Source of the DNA: Spirosoma endophyticum
Lineage (GTDB): Bacteria; Bacteroidota; Bacteroidia; Cytophagales; Spirosomataceae
Length of the DNA: 64,000 nt
Direction: 5' to 3'
Assembly: GCF_900112365.1 (NCBI RefSeq)
Contig: NZ_FOLQ01000015.1
Span: forward strand, 1 to 64,000
This document shows positions 18,064 to 27,046 of this stretch, in pieces (position 1 is the first letter of the stretch; each line of letters starts with the position of its first letter). The notes below the pieces were generated by a model. It saw nothing but the letters and a program-made list of their open reading frames with translations. It searched no databases and was not told the origin of the DNA. The position numbers and the translations under genes are program-made.

Positions 18064-18407
18064 TGTAAGGAATTATAATCATAGCTTGATAAGAACTTTA
18101 TGAGTTAGCCGAGTCTATATAGCCGCCACTGATCTACAAATTTCAAGGCTTTAGTTTCCCAATAGGTAATAATCAATCGTCTGTTTATCAAACGATTATG
18201 GTTCTATTGTAAGGTCATATAGTAGTCTATTGTAAGGAATTATAGTCGTTTTAAATACGCAGAAATTCAGGGCATTAAGTGGAAAGACAAGCGAAATGAA
18301 GCGATGTACGGCAATAATTAAATGAAATTTCTAAAAAAAAATGTTCAATAGTTTGATATACAGTAAAATAAATATTTTTTTAAATTCTATTGTAAGAAAT
18401 TATAGTC
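18064..18407 (+). repeat. Four dispersed iterons
   Basis: Copies lie at 18064-18080, 18208-18224, 18231-18247 and 18391-18407. They vary more: AAGGTCATATAGT in the second, and AAGAAATTATAG in the last. They sit in the A+T-rich leader toward repB and may have a copy-control rather than an initiating role. Confidence 0.8.
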
Positions 18408-18538
18408 ATTCAAAATATAGCTAATCAAGCCTTTATGCATGGTAGGATGCGTTTCACGTTGCCGAGCCTTTAACCGTTATTTTATATAAAGCGTGTGAAC
18501 TTTTATTTATATATCATTTAATAAATTATAATATTAAT

Positions 18539-18582
18539 GTAAGTACTTTTTTTGGGTTGCCTTACAATTTTCAGTAGATTTG
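18539..18582 (+). promoter_or_regulatory. repB promoter with inverted half-iterons
   Basis: TTTG at 18551-18554 and TAGATTTG at 18575-18582 are 20 bases apart, matching the Bacteroidota promoter pattern. TGTAAG (18539-18544) and CTTACA (18561-18566) form inverted half-iterons across and inside the promoter. In Rep_3 plasmids the dimeric initiator represses its own gene at such inverted halves. Confidence 0.7.
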
Positions 18583-18620
18583 TCCCGATTAGTAAAGTCA
18601 AGTTACACAGCGTTAAGCAG

Positions 18621-19748
18621 ATGGCTAAGATTTCACAGGACCCGGCAGTTCAGGAGCGTGGTACTCAGTTAACTTTAGACTTTGTTTCAACTACAGTTTC
18701 TTCTTACCCTAAACCTGGTAAACCTACTCCCGCAACTGTACCACACTCCTCCAATACGTTGATTCGGGAGCCATTACTGTTACTGGAAATTACCAAAAAT
18801 TTCTCTCTGCTGGAACGTAGGCTTTATATTCTGGTACTGCGTGAGCTGAAAAATCTTCAAAAAATTGAGCGTGAGCAAATTCAGCCATGGACGGAGTTAC
18901 GTTTTCAGTTTCATTATTCAGAAATCATTAATGGTCACACAAACGCCTCAATCAAAGCGCTGGTTGATAAAATACGTATGCGAGACATAAGCTGGACTGA
19001 TCATGATAATCAAACCTACAAAAGCGTTGTAATCTTTCCGGAAACGGAGTATCAACGCAATAAAGGGACGATTATGTTAACCATGTACCATAAGGTGATA
19101 CCGTTATTTCTAGATTTGAGCCGTGGTTTTTCCACCTACCAACTTGAACTGGCACTCGCCTTAACATCAGACTATGCCCAGGTTATTTATCCATATATCG
19201 CTCGATTCCGTAAAACAAAAGTTTGGCGAATAAGCATTGATGAATTCCGTCGGATTGTTCGCGCAGAGGACAAATACAAGAACTTCGCCCATCTTCGTCA
19301 GAACGTAATTGATCCGGCTCTAGCGCAAATTAATGCAATGACGGACTACAAAGTCAAGGTGAAAACAAAATTGCAGGGTCGAGCCATTATTGGCCTGGAA
19401 TTTTCAATCAGCTACACATCAACGTTAACCGAGCCGGAAGAAGTTGTTAGCAAAGAGGATATTGCGCAGCAACTTGATTTTATTCTCGGAATGGAACCCA
19501 CAGCCGCTGCGGACTACGTTGCCCGCGAACTTTCTTACTATTCCAGTTTGACTCAAGACCAGAAGAATCAGATTCTCGCTGGCGGAGAGAAGTTAATGTC
19601 TTTTCTACGGGCTAATTTATATGTGCAGACGGGCAACGTTAACAATCCAGATGCGTACATGGCTGAAGCGGTCTTTCATTTTAAGGATAAAGGCAGAAAA
19701 TCCAAAGAGTTGGTGTACGACGCTCAACCCACAGGAAGGGTCAAATAA
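18621..19748 (+). CDS. repB: Rep_3/RepB-family plasmid replication initiator
   Basis: The protein has 375 residues from the ATG at 18621. An upstream TTG at 18552 lies inside the promoter and is rejected. The N-terminal winged-helix part has LIREPLLLLEITKNFSLLER and LYILVLRELKN, which is the Rep_3 start. The middle has TYQLELALALTSDYAQVIYP and KVWRISIDEFRRIV, then NFAHLRQNVIDPALAQIN of the second winged helix. It binds the upstream iterons to open the origin and, as a dimer, the inverted half-sites in its promoter. Confidence 0.9.
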   Translation: MAKISQDPAVQERGTQLTLDFVSTTVSSYPKPGKPTPATVPHSSNTLIREPLLLLEITKNFSLLERRLYILVLRELKNLQKIEREQIQPWTELRFQFHYSEIINGHTNASIKALVDKIRMRDISWTDHDNQTYKSVVIFPETEYQRNKGTIMLTMYHKVIPLFLDLSRGFSTYQLELALALTSDYAQVIYPYIARFRKTKVWRISIDEFRRIVRAEDKYKNFAHLRQNVIDPALAQINAMTDYKVKVKTKLQGRAIIGLEFSISYTSTLTEPEEVVSKEDIAQQLDFILGMEPTAAADYVARELSYYSSLTQDQKNQILAGGEKLMSFLRANLYVQTGNVNNPDAYMAEAVFHFKDKGRKSKELVYDAQPTGRVK

Positions 19749-19935
19749 TGGACCCATTATCAGGTCGCTAACAAGTTTCGGCCTGGCCGCCAGAGCAGTA
19801 AAACTCAATTGAATATTGGTAAGATTCTGATTAACAATAGTATGTAAGCTGGCCGTTTGATTACTTTTGAAAGGGCGATTTGGCGAACGTTGTTATTTAT
19901 TTAACTTAGTCAAACGCATCTTACTTTCACGTATC

Positions 19936-20424
19936 ATGAAGCCCTCTGAAGAAACCTTTCTATTCAAACAACTCTGTCAATTTATTACCTCCACTTTAAG
20001 TCAATCTGACCGCTATTATGAATTTCCAGAAGTGGCCAGGAAGCGGATTGTTTCTTTTTTAGCCGCCTGTCTGATGGTTATCATCTTAGCTACCGCCTGG
20101 GGAATTATGTACCTGGTAGCCAATGTACTGCCAGATAATCTATTAGGAGCTGCTCTATATACTAGCGCCCTTTATGCAATGGTATGCGCTAATTTCTGGG
20201 TAGCCTGGCTGGTACTGACGCGCTTATCTATCATGATTAATTATCTGCCCAGTAGCTACGGACCGTTTTTGATCAGTGGGGTCATGCTGATGTGGCTGAT
20301 GTTATCAGTGAGTGATAGTTCTAACACTGATTTGAATCAACATGAACGCTATGTGTTGGTGCTTGCTTGGGCGTTAACCTGTTTACGGCCTGCTTTATTT
20401 GCCCGCGTATCCCCCAACCAATAA
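19936..20424 (+). CDS. Hypothetical membrane protein, four segments
   Basis: The protein has 162 residues from the ATG at 19936; the frame is open to 19867 but this start fits better. Hydrophobic segments lie at about 39-62, 72-94, 103-122 and 135-153. The N-terminus is polar (MKPSEETFLFKQLCQFITST). No family recognised. It is first of a plus-strand group after repB. Confidence 0.5.
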   Translation: MKPSEETFLFKQLCQFITSTLSQSDRYYEFPEVARKRIVSFLAACLMVIILATAWGIMYLVANVLPDNLLGAALYTSALYAMVCANFWVAWLVLTRLSIMINYLPSSYGPFLISGVMLMWLMLSVSDSSNTDLNQHERYVLVLAWALTCLRPALFARVSPNQ

Positions 20425-20495
20425 ATAACCAGACTGCACGGGGTAGCAAAGAAGGGTGTCTAAAAAAGGAACCGCTACAGAACAGACAATTCATT

Positions 20496-20759
20496 ATGGC
20501 CAGGAGAAGACCCCGATCCCCTTTATCACCAGGCAAAGGGTTTGATGGCGGAGCCAAGATCATGGGAACGGTTCTGATCAATTCTTTTAAGATAGGCAAG
20601 GCCCTAACGAAAGCAGGTCAACGCTCGATGGCCAGGTCGACCAAATCAGCTGCTTACAGGAGGCCCTCAACTCCTCGTTCTAAAAGTTCGTCCAGTATGG
20701 GTTCATGGTTAGTACTGGTATTGGCCATTGCTCTATTCTTTTTCTTGATCCTTGGGTAG
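20496..20759 (+). CDS. Small basic protein with a C-terminal membrane anchor
   Basis: The protein has 87 residues from the ATG at 20496. A strongly basic N-terminal two-thirds (MARRRPRSPLSPGKGF, later RSTKSAAYRRPSTPRSK) is followed by one hydrophobic segment, SWLVLVLAIALFFFLILG, at the very end. This tail-anchored, DNA-binding-like composition is seen in plasmid partition or tethering proteins, but no family is recognised. Confidence 0.5.
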   Translation: MARRRPRSPLSPGKGFDGGAKIMGTVLINSFKIGKALTKAGQRSMARSTKSAAYRRPSTPRSKSSSSMGSWLVLVLAIALFFFLILG

Positions 20760-21073
20760 TTCTTCGGAGAGGGCCGGGGCCATCTGAGCGGACCGCCTCG
20801 GAGTTGCGCTCGGCTTGGCCTGTGGTGGCCCGGTCATAAATGCAACTACATCCCTAAAAATTAGACTTTGATTTGTGCGATAGCAATTTGATCGGACCTA
20901 AAATATAATTTAAATTTCATTTAAATTAAACTAATTTAATCGAATTAATAGTACTTTTAATCACTTAATCTGCCAGACGTTAAACCGCTGGTTTGCGTTG
21001 GCGGATATGGTGTGGATAGAATCAGAAAGCAGGATGATAGTATTATCCTGCTTTTTTTTGCGACCCAACAATT
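20760..21073. other. Intergenic region, G+C-rich then A+T-rich
   Basis: A G+C-rich stretch (about 20765-20840) changes to a strongly A+T-rich one (20880-20960). A terminator lies at 21026-21059. No gene recognised. Confidence 0.4.
21026..21059 (+). terminator. Rho-independent terminator
   Basis: A 10-bp stem (AAAGCAGGAT pairs with ATCCTGCTTT) is followed by a T-run. It ends plus-strand transcription from the 20-kb group, ahead of the convergent ASCH-like gene. Confidence 0.7.
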
Positions 21074-21511
21074 TTAGACTTTCATGACTGTATATCGCAG
21101 TTGAATGCAACCCTGGAGCTGCTGGTATCCATTGTGCTTAAGGTAATCCACTGTCCATCCTTCACATTGTGACAGGTCTTCTAACCTATCATCTGTTAGA
21201 CTGCCGACTAACTCTACAGGCTTTTGTAACACCTTAACTATAAGGCGCTCGCCCTGACCTACCACTTTCCCCGACCAGATTACCAGTAATTTCCCCGGCT
21301 GAAGCCTTAAGAGCGCCTGATAATGCTAGGGTGTTTTTTTATACCATTCTTTCTTCCGTAAGGTGGCGGTTCGTTTACCCGCTTTGACCGCTTCGAAGGT
21401 AGTCGTATAGGCCGCATAATCAGGCCGTTGCTGGCCCTGATACGCAAAATATATGGTCAACTGCAGACGTACCCTAGGGAGTGCCGGAATGAATTCTGAG
21501 CCAGTAGTCAT
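21074..21511 (-). pseudogene. ASCH-domain-like protein interrupted by one amber codon
   Basis: Two open stretches, 21326-21511 and 21074-21265, are in the same frame, separated by a single TAG. Read through, the protein has about 145 residues: MTTGSEFIPALPRVRLQLTI, then FEAVKAGKRTATLRKKEWYK, stop, then LLVIWSGK, ERLIVKVL and LSQCEGWTVDYLKHNGY. The GKRTATLR and EGW…L motifs resemble the ASCH/PUA-like fold, which binds RNA or modified nucleosides. With no other damage, a recent mutation or read-through are both possible. Confidence 0.55.
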
Positions 21512-21623
21512 AATATGAGTCGGCCGGTTTCTGAAAATTATGGCGTTAAAAACGACAAAATATTAGGATGTAAGAATATTTAAAATTTATTTTAATAGTC
21601 ACAAAAGAAATGAATTTTAGATA

Positions 21624-22241
21624 ATGGAACTGGCTCAACACTGGCTTATCGGTATACTGCTACTTCTGCTGGGGATATGGTTACTTTGGGTCTGGTTTGG
21701 CTTCGAACCCGATTTGACCAAAAACCCCAGGAGTTTGCAATTTGCCAGCTCAGCGGCTTACTCTGATTTCCTGACCCTGGCTAAACCTAACCTGAAAGCC
21801 CGGCGTCTGAGGTTTTTAAAACAGGTAGACTATCCCATTTTCGTTGAAATTGTCAAGCTTGGCTTTCGCCGTTTGGTTACCGACGATCTACAGGTTGAGC
21901 TAGCTACTGACAAATTAGCCTTCACTGTTTTTGCCCTAAAAGGGACTAATGGGGAACGGATGCTGGTTGCCTGTTGCCAAGGTTCCCTCCGCAAAAACCC
22001 TACCTGGGCCAACGAGTTCGGCCACCTGTGTCAGCTCAATCAAGTCGGTGGTCTTTTTATCCATCTGGGGGTGACCAACCGCTGCCACACGGTACACCTT
22101 AGCTGTGCCTGCTCGATACACCTACTATCGGGCAGCCGCCTGATCAATTTACTGACTCGTCAGGATAATCGATTGGCCTGGCTCTTCCAAGTGCTGGAAA
22201 CAAACCTATCTACGCCTATATCAGCCCGTATTACCACTTAA
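21624..22241 (+). CDS. Hypothetical membrane-anchored protein
   Basis: The protein has 205 residues. One N-terminal membrane segment (about 8-27, LIGILLLLLGIWLLWVWFGF) is followed by a soluble domain of about 170 residues. In the domain, ERMLVACCQGSLRKNPTW and VGGLFIHLGVTNRC have the alternating pattern of a nuclease-like or Rossmann-like sheet, but no catalytic motif is certain. It is followed 11 bases later by another small membrane protein. Confidence 0.5.
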   Translation: MELAQHWLIGILLLLLGIWLLWVWFGFEPDLTKNPRSLQFASSAAYSDFLTLAKPNLKARRLRFLKQVDYPIFVEIVKLGFRRLVTDDLQVELATDKLAFTVFALKGTNGERMLVACCQGSLRKNPTWANEFGHLCQLNQVGGLFIHLGVTNRCHTVHLSCACSIHLLSGSRLINLLTRQDNRLAWLFQVLETNLSTPISARITT

Positions 22242-22252
22242 CTAGCTATATA

Positions 22253-22447
22253 ATGAAATCCAGCTCACTTACCCAAAACCGGCCTTACCGGGTCTGGCTT
22301 TTTAGATTGGTTGCCATCGTTCTGTTTTGCCTGCTCGGGGGGGTAAGCATTGCGCATTTTATTGTCCATGTGTGTGCCAAGCAGCATCCTGCCCCACCTG
22401 CTAAACGCCCTGTTCAGACGCTTTACCGGATTCACTTGACTTTTTAA
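22253..22447 (+). CDS. Small single-pass membrane protein
   Basis: The protein has 64 residues: a basic N-terminus (MKSSSLTQNRPYRVWLFR), one hydrophobic segment (about 18-42), and a short proline-rich tail. Family unknown. Its tight spacing to neighbours on both sides (11 and 32 bases) supports a real gene in a plasmid-backbone operon. Confidence 0.4.
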   Translation: MKSSSLTQNRPYRVWLFRLVAIVLFCLLGGVSIAHFIVHVCAKQHPAPPAKRPVQTLYRIHLTF

Positions 22448-22479
22448 CCAGGGTCGTTTGACCACTAGATCCGACGACT

Positions 22480-24156
22480 ATGGATTCTCTACAGGAAAAA
22501 TTTGATGTGTTGAAGCAGTTCACGGAACGGCAGTTAAACAGGGCTGATACAGTAATAAATCGATTTATCAACGAAGGGCTATTTCTTTCGTCGACTTCGC
22601 CGGTTGAGGTTAAGCACTCGGCTTGGAACGTAGGCAATTTTCTGAAGTCCAAACGCAGAACGCTCGAAAACCAAACAGAATACGATCCGGCAAACGCTTT
22701 CTTACTACGCTATCAGGTAGCGCAGTTTCTGGTTGACCTAACCCAACTGGCCTATGATGAGAACGAGTGTATTGACCACCTGAAATCAATGATAGCCAAA
22801 GCGAAACCAACCGTTCAACGCTATTTTGAAAACGATGGCAGGCGGGCCATACCGGCCCATCAATTCAATTATACCTTAAGTCGTTACGCGTACCTGGTAT
22901 TAAACCGATGGCTTGTATCTGATTCACCTGAGCTGGACCAAATGCTGACTGAGTTGGATACCCGCTCGCAAAATGACGATCAGGTAGATTTAGCCGTTGA
23001 TTTGTCAACGAATACTATTGATGCTAGCTACGAATCAGCGCTTACATCCATAGCCGACTGCATTGAGGTCGCTTTCAATGAGCAGAATAAGGGTAATTCT
23101 GTAGACTGGGATTCTCTAATCCTGGCTAATCAAAATTTTACTTCATTGCTTCAGAAGGCAACTGCAGAACCAGTATCTGAAGCAAATGAGTATTCTATTT
23201 ACGATTTATCAGGGGAAATAACCCATCGGGATCATTTAACAGACGAAGTTCCCATGGATGAGATTGTTTCCAATAATCAGTTAAATACATATTCCCGAAA
23301 TCAGTATTTAGATCGGCTTAAATTAACGGATTCTGAATTACTTACTTCATTACCTACCCGTGAGGTTAAGCTATGCCCCGAGTGTTTTGGCCGGTCGCTA
23401 GTCGAGCGTAAACGACCGGTAAACGAGATGACAACGTACTGCCAGACCTGCCGTACACGCGTCGAAACGGTTTATGGACCTTATTATTACCAATCCTACA
23501 CGGCTAATCCAGCGGTTGCCATTACTCGCCATCGTCAGTTTTTAGTCGATCGGCTGCAGACCCGCTACTTCGCTCCGGAGGTGTCATACAAGTCGACACC
23601 TTCATCCCAACCTATAATACCTCCGGCTTCGAAGGCTTACTTTTTTAGCATTGCGATCATCGATGAGGAAACCTATAAAGGCTTGGAAGCTAAATACAGT
23701 GAGTTTCTAGCGGATTATGCCCAGCGAATTCCGCTCAACCGGGTCAGTCCAGACCGGGTATCTATTCAGATATGCTCAACAGGGGGTAGCGTTTTTCAGG
23801 TAAAGCGACTGATTAGCCTGATCAATTCCCATAAGAATTATACAACAGTTACTGGCGACGTACTCTACAGTGCAGCCTTTCGACTTTATTTCTCATTGAA
23901 CTGCCCTAAATCACTGGCCTCACACGCTGTTGGTATGTTTCATTTAGCCCGCACGGTTGAATACGTGCTGGAGAGCGGAAAAGTACTCGACTGGTCGGAT
24001 CAAACCCATAGCGATGAATCGCTTGCTTTCTGTCGATCGCTGGGCCTGAACGGCCAACAAATTGCAACGATTGCTGAAGGAGGAGACGTGTATTTCGGTC
24101 GATTTGAATTAGAGCAGCTCGATAAGATATCTGCCGGTAAGATGGCTCAGTCCTAA
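22480..24156 (+). CDS. ClpP-like serine protease-fold protein with zinc ribbon
   Basis: The protein has 558 residues. The first 270 are helical and unknown. A zinc ribbon follows at about 300-325: CPECF, then CQTC. The C-terminal 180 residues look like a ClpP/crotonase fold: VSIQICSTGGSVFQVKRLIS matches the SPGG-type oxyanion loop, GDVLYSAAFRLYF holds a Ser at the place of the nucleophile, and ASHAVGMFHLAR a His at the place of the catalytic His. Such fusions are uncommon. It could process a plasmid or phage protein. It is the longest gene of the 19.9-25.4 kb plasmid group. Confidence 0.55.
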   Translation: MDSLQEKFDVLKQFTERQLNRADTVINRFINEGLFLSSTSPVEVKHSAWNVGNFLKSKRRTLENQTEYDPANAFLLRYQVAQFLVDLTQLAYDENECIDHLKSMIAKAKPTVQRYFENDGRRAIPAHQFNYTLSRYAYLVLNRWLVSDSPELDQMLTELDTRSQNDDQVDLAVDLSTNTIDASYESALTSIADCIEVAFNEQNKGNSVDWDSLILANQNFTSLLQKATAEPVSEANEYSIYDLSGEITHRDHLTDEVPMDEIVSNNQLNTYSRNQYLDRLKLTDSELLTSLPTREVKLCPECFGRSLVERKRPVNEMTTYCQTCRTRVETVYGPYYYQSYTANPAVAITRHRQFLVDRLQTRYFAPEVSYKSTPSSQPIIPPASKAYFFSIAIIDEETYKGLEAKYSEFLADYAQRIPLNRVSPDRVSIQICSTGGSVFQVKRLISLINSHKNYTTVTGDVLYSAAFRLYFSLNCPKSLASHAVGMFHLARTVEYVLESGKVLDWSDQTHSDESLAFCRSLGLNGQQIATIAEGGDVYFGRFELEQLDKISAGKMAQS

Positions 24157-24222
24157 ACACATTCGCACCACCTTCGGACCTATTGTCCGTAGGCCGAATA
24201 CAGTCGTTAAAATTCGCTAGTT

Positions 24223-24549
24223 ATGGAAGCGCTCAAAAAGATAACCTATTATCTCCATCCTGATGATGAGCAGCCTCGTCCAGGACAATTCTTGGTCACA
24301 ATCAGTCGAAGCCGCAACCGACGGCCCCAGACGTATGATGGTGTGCTTTCGGTCATGCTCATTAAAACGGTTCGAAAAATTCGTCACAAGCTGATTAGTG
24401 ATTCCCAGGGGTACGCCCTTGAATTACATGATAAACCTGAATTTAAGCCGCTTACGGTTGTTGAACGGCTGAGTGATGGGGTTCAGATCTGGGTACGTGG
24501 TGAAGAATCCTTGCCTTGTTTTTGGCTACCCAGGGGTAAACCTACATGA
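24223..24549 (+). CDS. Hypothetical protein, 108 residues
   Basis: The protein is basic and beta-rich: ITYYLHPDDEQPRPGQFLVT, then RPQTYDGVLSVMLIKTVRKI. No family recognised. It follows the ClpP-like gene by 66 bases on the same strand. Confidence 0.45.
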   Translation: MEALKKITYYLHPDDEQPRPGQFLVTISRSRNRRPQTYDGVLSVMLIKTVRKIRHKLISDSQGYALELHDKPEFKPLTVVERLSDGVQIWVRGEESLPCFWLPRGKPT

Positions 24550-24629
24550 TTTACCAGCAGCTGCTTACTAAAGCCCTGCTGTCTACTCGTACCCCAGTTG
24601 TCAACGTACCACCTCATAAAACAGCATAA
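24546..24629 (+). CDS. Possible 27-residue peptide overlapping the previous stop
   Basis: An ATG overlaps the preceding stop in an ATGA arrangement. The peptide reads MIYQQLLTKALLSTRTPVVN and ends PPHKTA. The overlap is the only support. Confidence 0.2.
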   Translation: MIYQQLLTKALLSTRTPVVNVPPHKTA

Positions 24630-24648
24630 TGCTGAATAAAAGACCTTT

Positions 24649-25437
24649 ATGAAAACATTGCTTTTCCTTTTTTGCGCCGGAACCCTGGGTTTTCTTGGCT
24701 ACATGGGCTATATGTCAAATCCATCTGAAAAAGCGGATCACCATGCGGCTAACTCAGTTGCCTATAAACCATTTCGATACAGTAAGGCTGCTGCCTCTTA
24801 TCTGTATTCTCCTTCAGGTAGTACCCTTACTACCGAGTCTGATCTAGTTTCAGCAACGATTTTTCCAAATCACATTAAGCTCTCCAGAAAGGATAAATAT
24901 CAGTTTAAGGGGTTATTCGATTTGCCTAAAGAAAGTTTTACCTACGTCGCTAAATGCTTAAGCCAGGACGATCTCAACCGGCTTATACTGTACGGGATAA
25001 CACTCATTCGGCAACAACCCCAAAAAGCCAACCAGTATGCCTCCCGACTTTCGGTATGCCATTTGCTGCATAAATCGCTACCCGAAGAGCTTGCTCAGCC
25101 GTCCGATGTAATGTCTGTACCCTCTAACCAAACCCATTATCTACCGGGAAGCAGTCCGTTACGGGGCGTAGTCGGTGGTACTGATGTAGTAGATTTATTA
25201 CCAGGCTCGACCTTTATACCCTATAAATCACTGATTGATTTGCTTGGGTCTTTACTAATCTTTTTCTACTACTGTACTACAGGTTTATGCTGTCTGTTGG
25301 TGGCTGGGTTTGTCGGGTATCACCTCATGCATTTACCCTGGCAGCAATCAATAAGCCTGACCTTGTCTCCCCGTCCCGAAGAATTTTTCGCTCCTAACAG
25401 GGAGACTTCTCAGGATTCAGCGAATCCGCCAGGCTAA
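24649..25437 (+). CDS. Hypothetical membrane protein, 262 residues
   Basis: An N-terminal hydrophobic segment (MKTLLFLFCAGTLGFLGYMG) acts as signal or anchor. A polar domain of about 180 residues follows, then a second membrane segment at about 201-228 (LLGSLLIFFYYCTTGLCCLL) and a short cytoplasmic tail. No family recognised. It is last in the plus-strand plasmid group. Confidence 0.5.
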   Translation: MKTLLFLFCAGTLGFLGYMGYMSNPSEKADHHAANSVAYKPFRYSKAAASYLYSPSGSTLTTESDLVSATIFPNHIKLSRKDKYQFKGLFDLPKESFTYVAKCLSQDDLNRLILYGITLIRQQPQKANQYASRLSVCHLLHKSLPEELAQPSDVMSVPSNQTHYLPGSSPLRGVVGGTDVVDLLPGSTFIPYKSLIDLLGSLLIFFYYCTTGLCCLLVAGFVGYHLMHLPWQQSISLTLSPRPEEFFAPNRETSQDSANPPG

Positions 25438-25856
25438 GAACTTATTAATCACTACACTCCATTAACGTAGGGCATAATCAAACATACAGGGCAAATTTCC
25501 GAACGCCCAACGGCTTAGTCGTGATTTGATCCCCGTATCTAACTCTATTAAAGATAAAATCGACGAGACCTATGTTTATTAATCTGAGGTTTTTCTGAAC
25601 GGTGGTCTGGGAGGAAGGAAGGGGCTAAAAACGGCTCTTTTTGCGTTCAATAATCCCGTTCAGTTTGGTAGTTCATTACTTTTGACCATTTCTTGCTTTT
25701 TATGTACTATTGGGCTTTAAAATATTCCTCCAATGAGCTGAGAACAATCAAAATATATCAAATACGCTTCGTTGAAAAATCGGAGGAGTTGGGCAGACCA
25801 GATTAATAAGTCTGGCAGCCACGAGTCAATGGAAGTGATAGCTAAGCTAAATCAGG
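25438..25856. other. Intergenic region between convergent genes
   Basis: It holds only weak hairpins, for example CCAGA with TCTGG near 25798-25816, which may end the Argonaute operon. No gene or RNA recognised. Confidence 0.4.
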
Positions 25857-26615
25857 CTATTCTTTCTCGTCAGCTTTAGCTTTATAAGTTTGAATTAAAA
25901 AGCTTGCCATACTACCAGCTAAGTTAACAGCTAGTTCAGCATGTCTTGCTGATGGTTTTGCCTGTATGCTACCTTTTCCATGAGAATCACTTAATTTATT
26001 CCTAATAGATCCAAGCCCAATTACAACTGATTTACATCCCCCCAATATTTGTTTAAAAATAGATTCAGTATGTTGGCTAGGTGCTAAGTTCAGACTCTCA
26101 GCGGCTTTATCATACAATTTAGATAAGTCTGCCTCATTGTCATATTCAACGCTTTGTTTGTCAAGTATATGCTTGCAAACTGACTCTATTAGAGTTCTTG
26201 ATGAAGTAATTGCCGCTTCTGGATCATCGAACCGTCTTTGTAATGCTTTTTGCCATTGTAGGTTTACGTATTCAGCATTGAAATCGTTGAGCGTACTACT
26301 AACAGATTCGTCATTTGGGCTAATAAGCGCATTTGAGTTTCTTTCCAATAGCTCTAAAACAGGTTTGAAACTGTCCCAGATGAAGTTTCGCCTTTCTTCG
26401 TACGACCCAAATTTATTCTTAATAAACTGCCAAAATTGCCCTAATGACCTGTTTGTATTTAAGTAAGAAGGTAAAAACCTGTTTATCAATTGATTAGTTG
26501 ACAATTCATTTCTTATATTCCTATAGTCAGAGTCAGCCGCATGCCCACCGGTTGCCCGCGATATAAGCATATTTTGTACGTACTCAACTTTGTCATACAG
26601 TTCTTTCGAGTTCAT
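25857..26615 (-). CDS. Abortive infection family protein (Abi_C domain)
   Basis: The protein has 252 residues from the ATG at 26615 (MNSKELYDKVEYVQNMLISR); the frame is open to 26672. The C-terminal half matches Abi_C: DPEAAITSSRTLIESVCKHI, then KQILGGCKSVVIGLGSIRNK and SARHAELAVNLAGSMASFL. The SIRNKLSDSHGKG stretch, with R and H conserved, recalls HEPN-type sites. Family knowledge: proteins with this domain are found in phage-exclusion systems. It is the last gene of the eight-gene Argonaute array. Confidence 0.75.
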   Translation of the reverse strand: MNSKELYDKVEYVQNMLISRATGGHAADSDYRNIRNELSTNQLINRFLPSYLNTNRSLGQFWQFIKNKFGSYEERRNFIWDSFKPVLELLERNSNALISPNDESVSSTLNDFNAEYVNLQWQKALQRRFDDPEAAITSSRTLIESVCKHILDKQSVEYDNEADLSKLYDKAAESLNLAPSQHTESIFKQILGGCKSVVIGLGSIRNKLSDSHGKGSIQAKPSARHAELAVNLAGSMASFLIQTYKAKADEKE

Positions 26616-26716
26616 AGCATTATGGACATAATCAAACAAACCGAGCAAGCTTCCCAAGGCTATGAAACCCATACCTAACCCACTAAAATAGACATGATGT
26701 CTTTATGTCCATACTA

Positions 26717-27043
26717 CTAATCTTCACTAGTTTTTTTTACAATTTCAGGATTAGATTTCCTTACAATCTCAGGAATTGTTGTTGCAAGTGACCTCAAGAT
26801 TAGAGGAGCAGAAAGGCCTACATGGAAGTAAACCATTTTATTGAGTTTCTGGGTCGTTTCATCAAAATAGACATAACCCAATATCGCACTCAAGGCTAGA
26901 TTGAATACAATAGCTAAATAATATGCTACGGATCTAAAATCTGGGCGTCTATCAGGTGGAGCAGAGAGCGCATCAATTAAATTTAACAGTTGAAGGGTTG
27001 CACCGCCGAGTAAGCATAAATAAACAGAGTGTGGAACTTGCAT
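26717..27043 (-). CDS. Small membrane protein in the Argonaute operon
   Basis: The protein has 108 residues and about three hydrophobic segments: SVYLCLLGGATLQLLNLIDA, then SVAYYLAIVFNLALSAILGY and the weaker FHVGLSAPLILRSLATTI. A short charged tail follows. No family recognised. Only 3 bases separate it from the gene before it, implying translational coupling. Confidence 0.55.
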   Translation of the reverse strand: MQVPHSVYLCLLGGATLQLLNLIDALSAPPDRRPDFRSVAYYLAIVFNLALSAILGYVYFDETTQKLNKMVYFHVGLSAPLILRSLATTIPEIVRKSNPEIVKKTSED

Positions 27044-27046
27044 AAT

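Larger units (their letters stand above)
17675..18407. other. Plasmid origin of replication with DnaA box and iterons
   Basis: A perfect DnaA box (TGTGGATAA, the complement of TTATCCACA) lies at 17675-17683. Ten copies of the iteron TGTAAGGAATTATAGTC follow. Six are clustered with mostly 21-23-base periodicity, at 17693, 17714, 17735, 17757, 17789 and 17812. Four are dispersed, at 18064, 18208, 18231 and 18391. All point the same way, toward the initiator gene. The intervening DNA is strongly A+T-rich, as needed for melting. This is the layout of theta-replicating iteron plasmids. Confidence 0.88.

Noticed and set aside
17693..18407. Direct repeats that could be taken for a CRISPR array
   Set aside because: The repeats are only 17 bases, spacing is about 4-15 bases in the cluster and irregular later, and they precede a Rep_3 initiator with a DnaA box; they are iterons.
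18552..18620. Extended repB start at a TTG
   Set aside because: It lies inside the promoter boxes, so it would not be transcribed; the ATG at 18621 is used.
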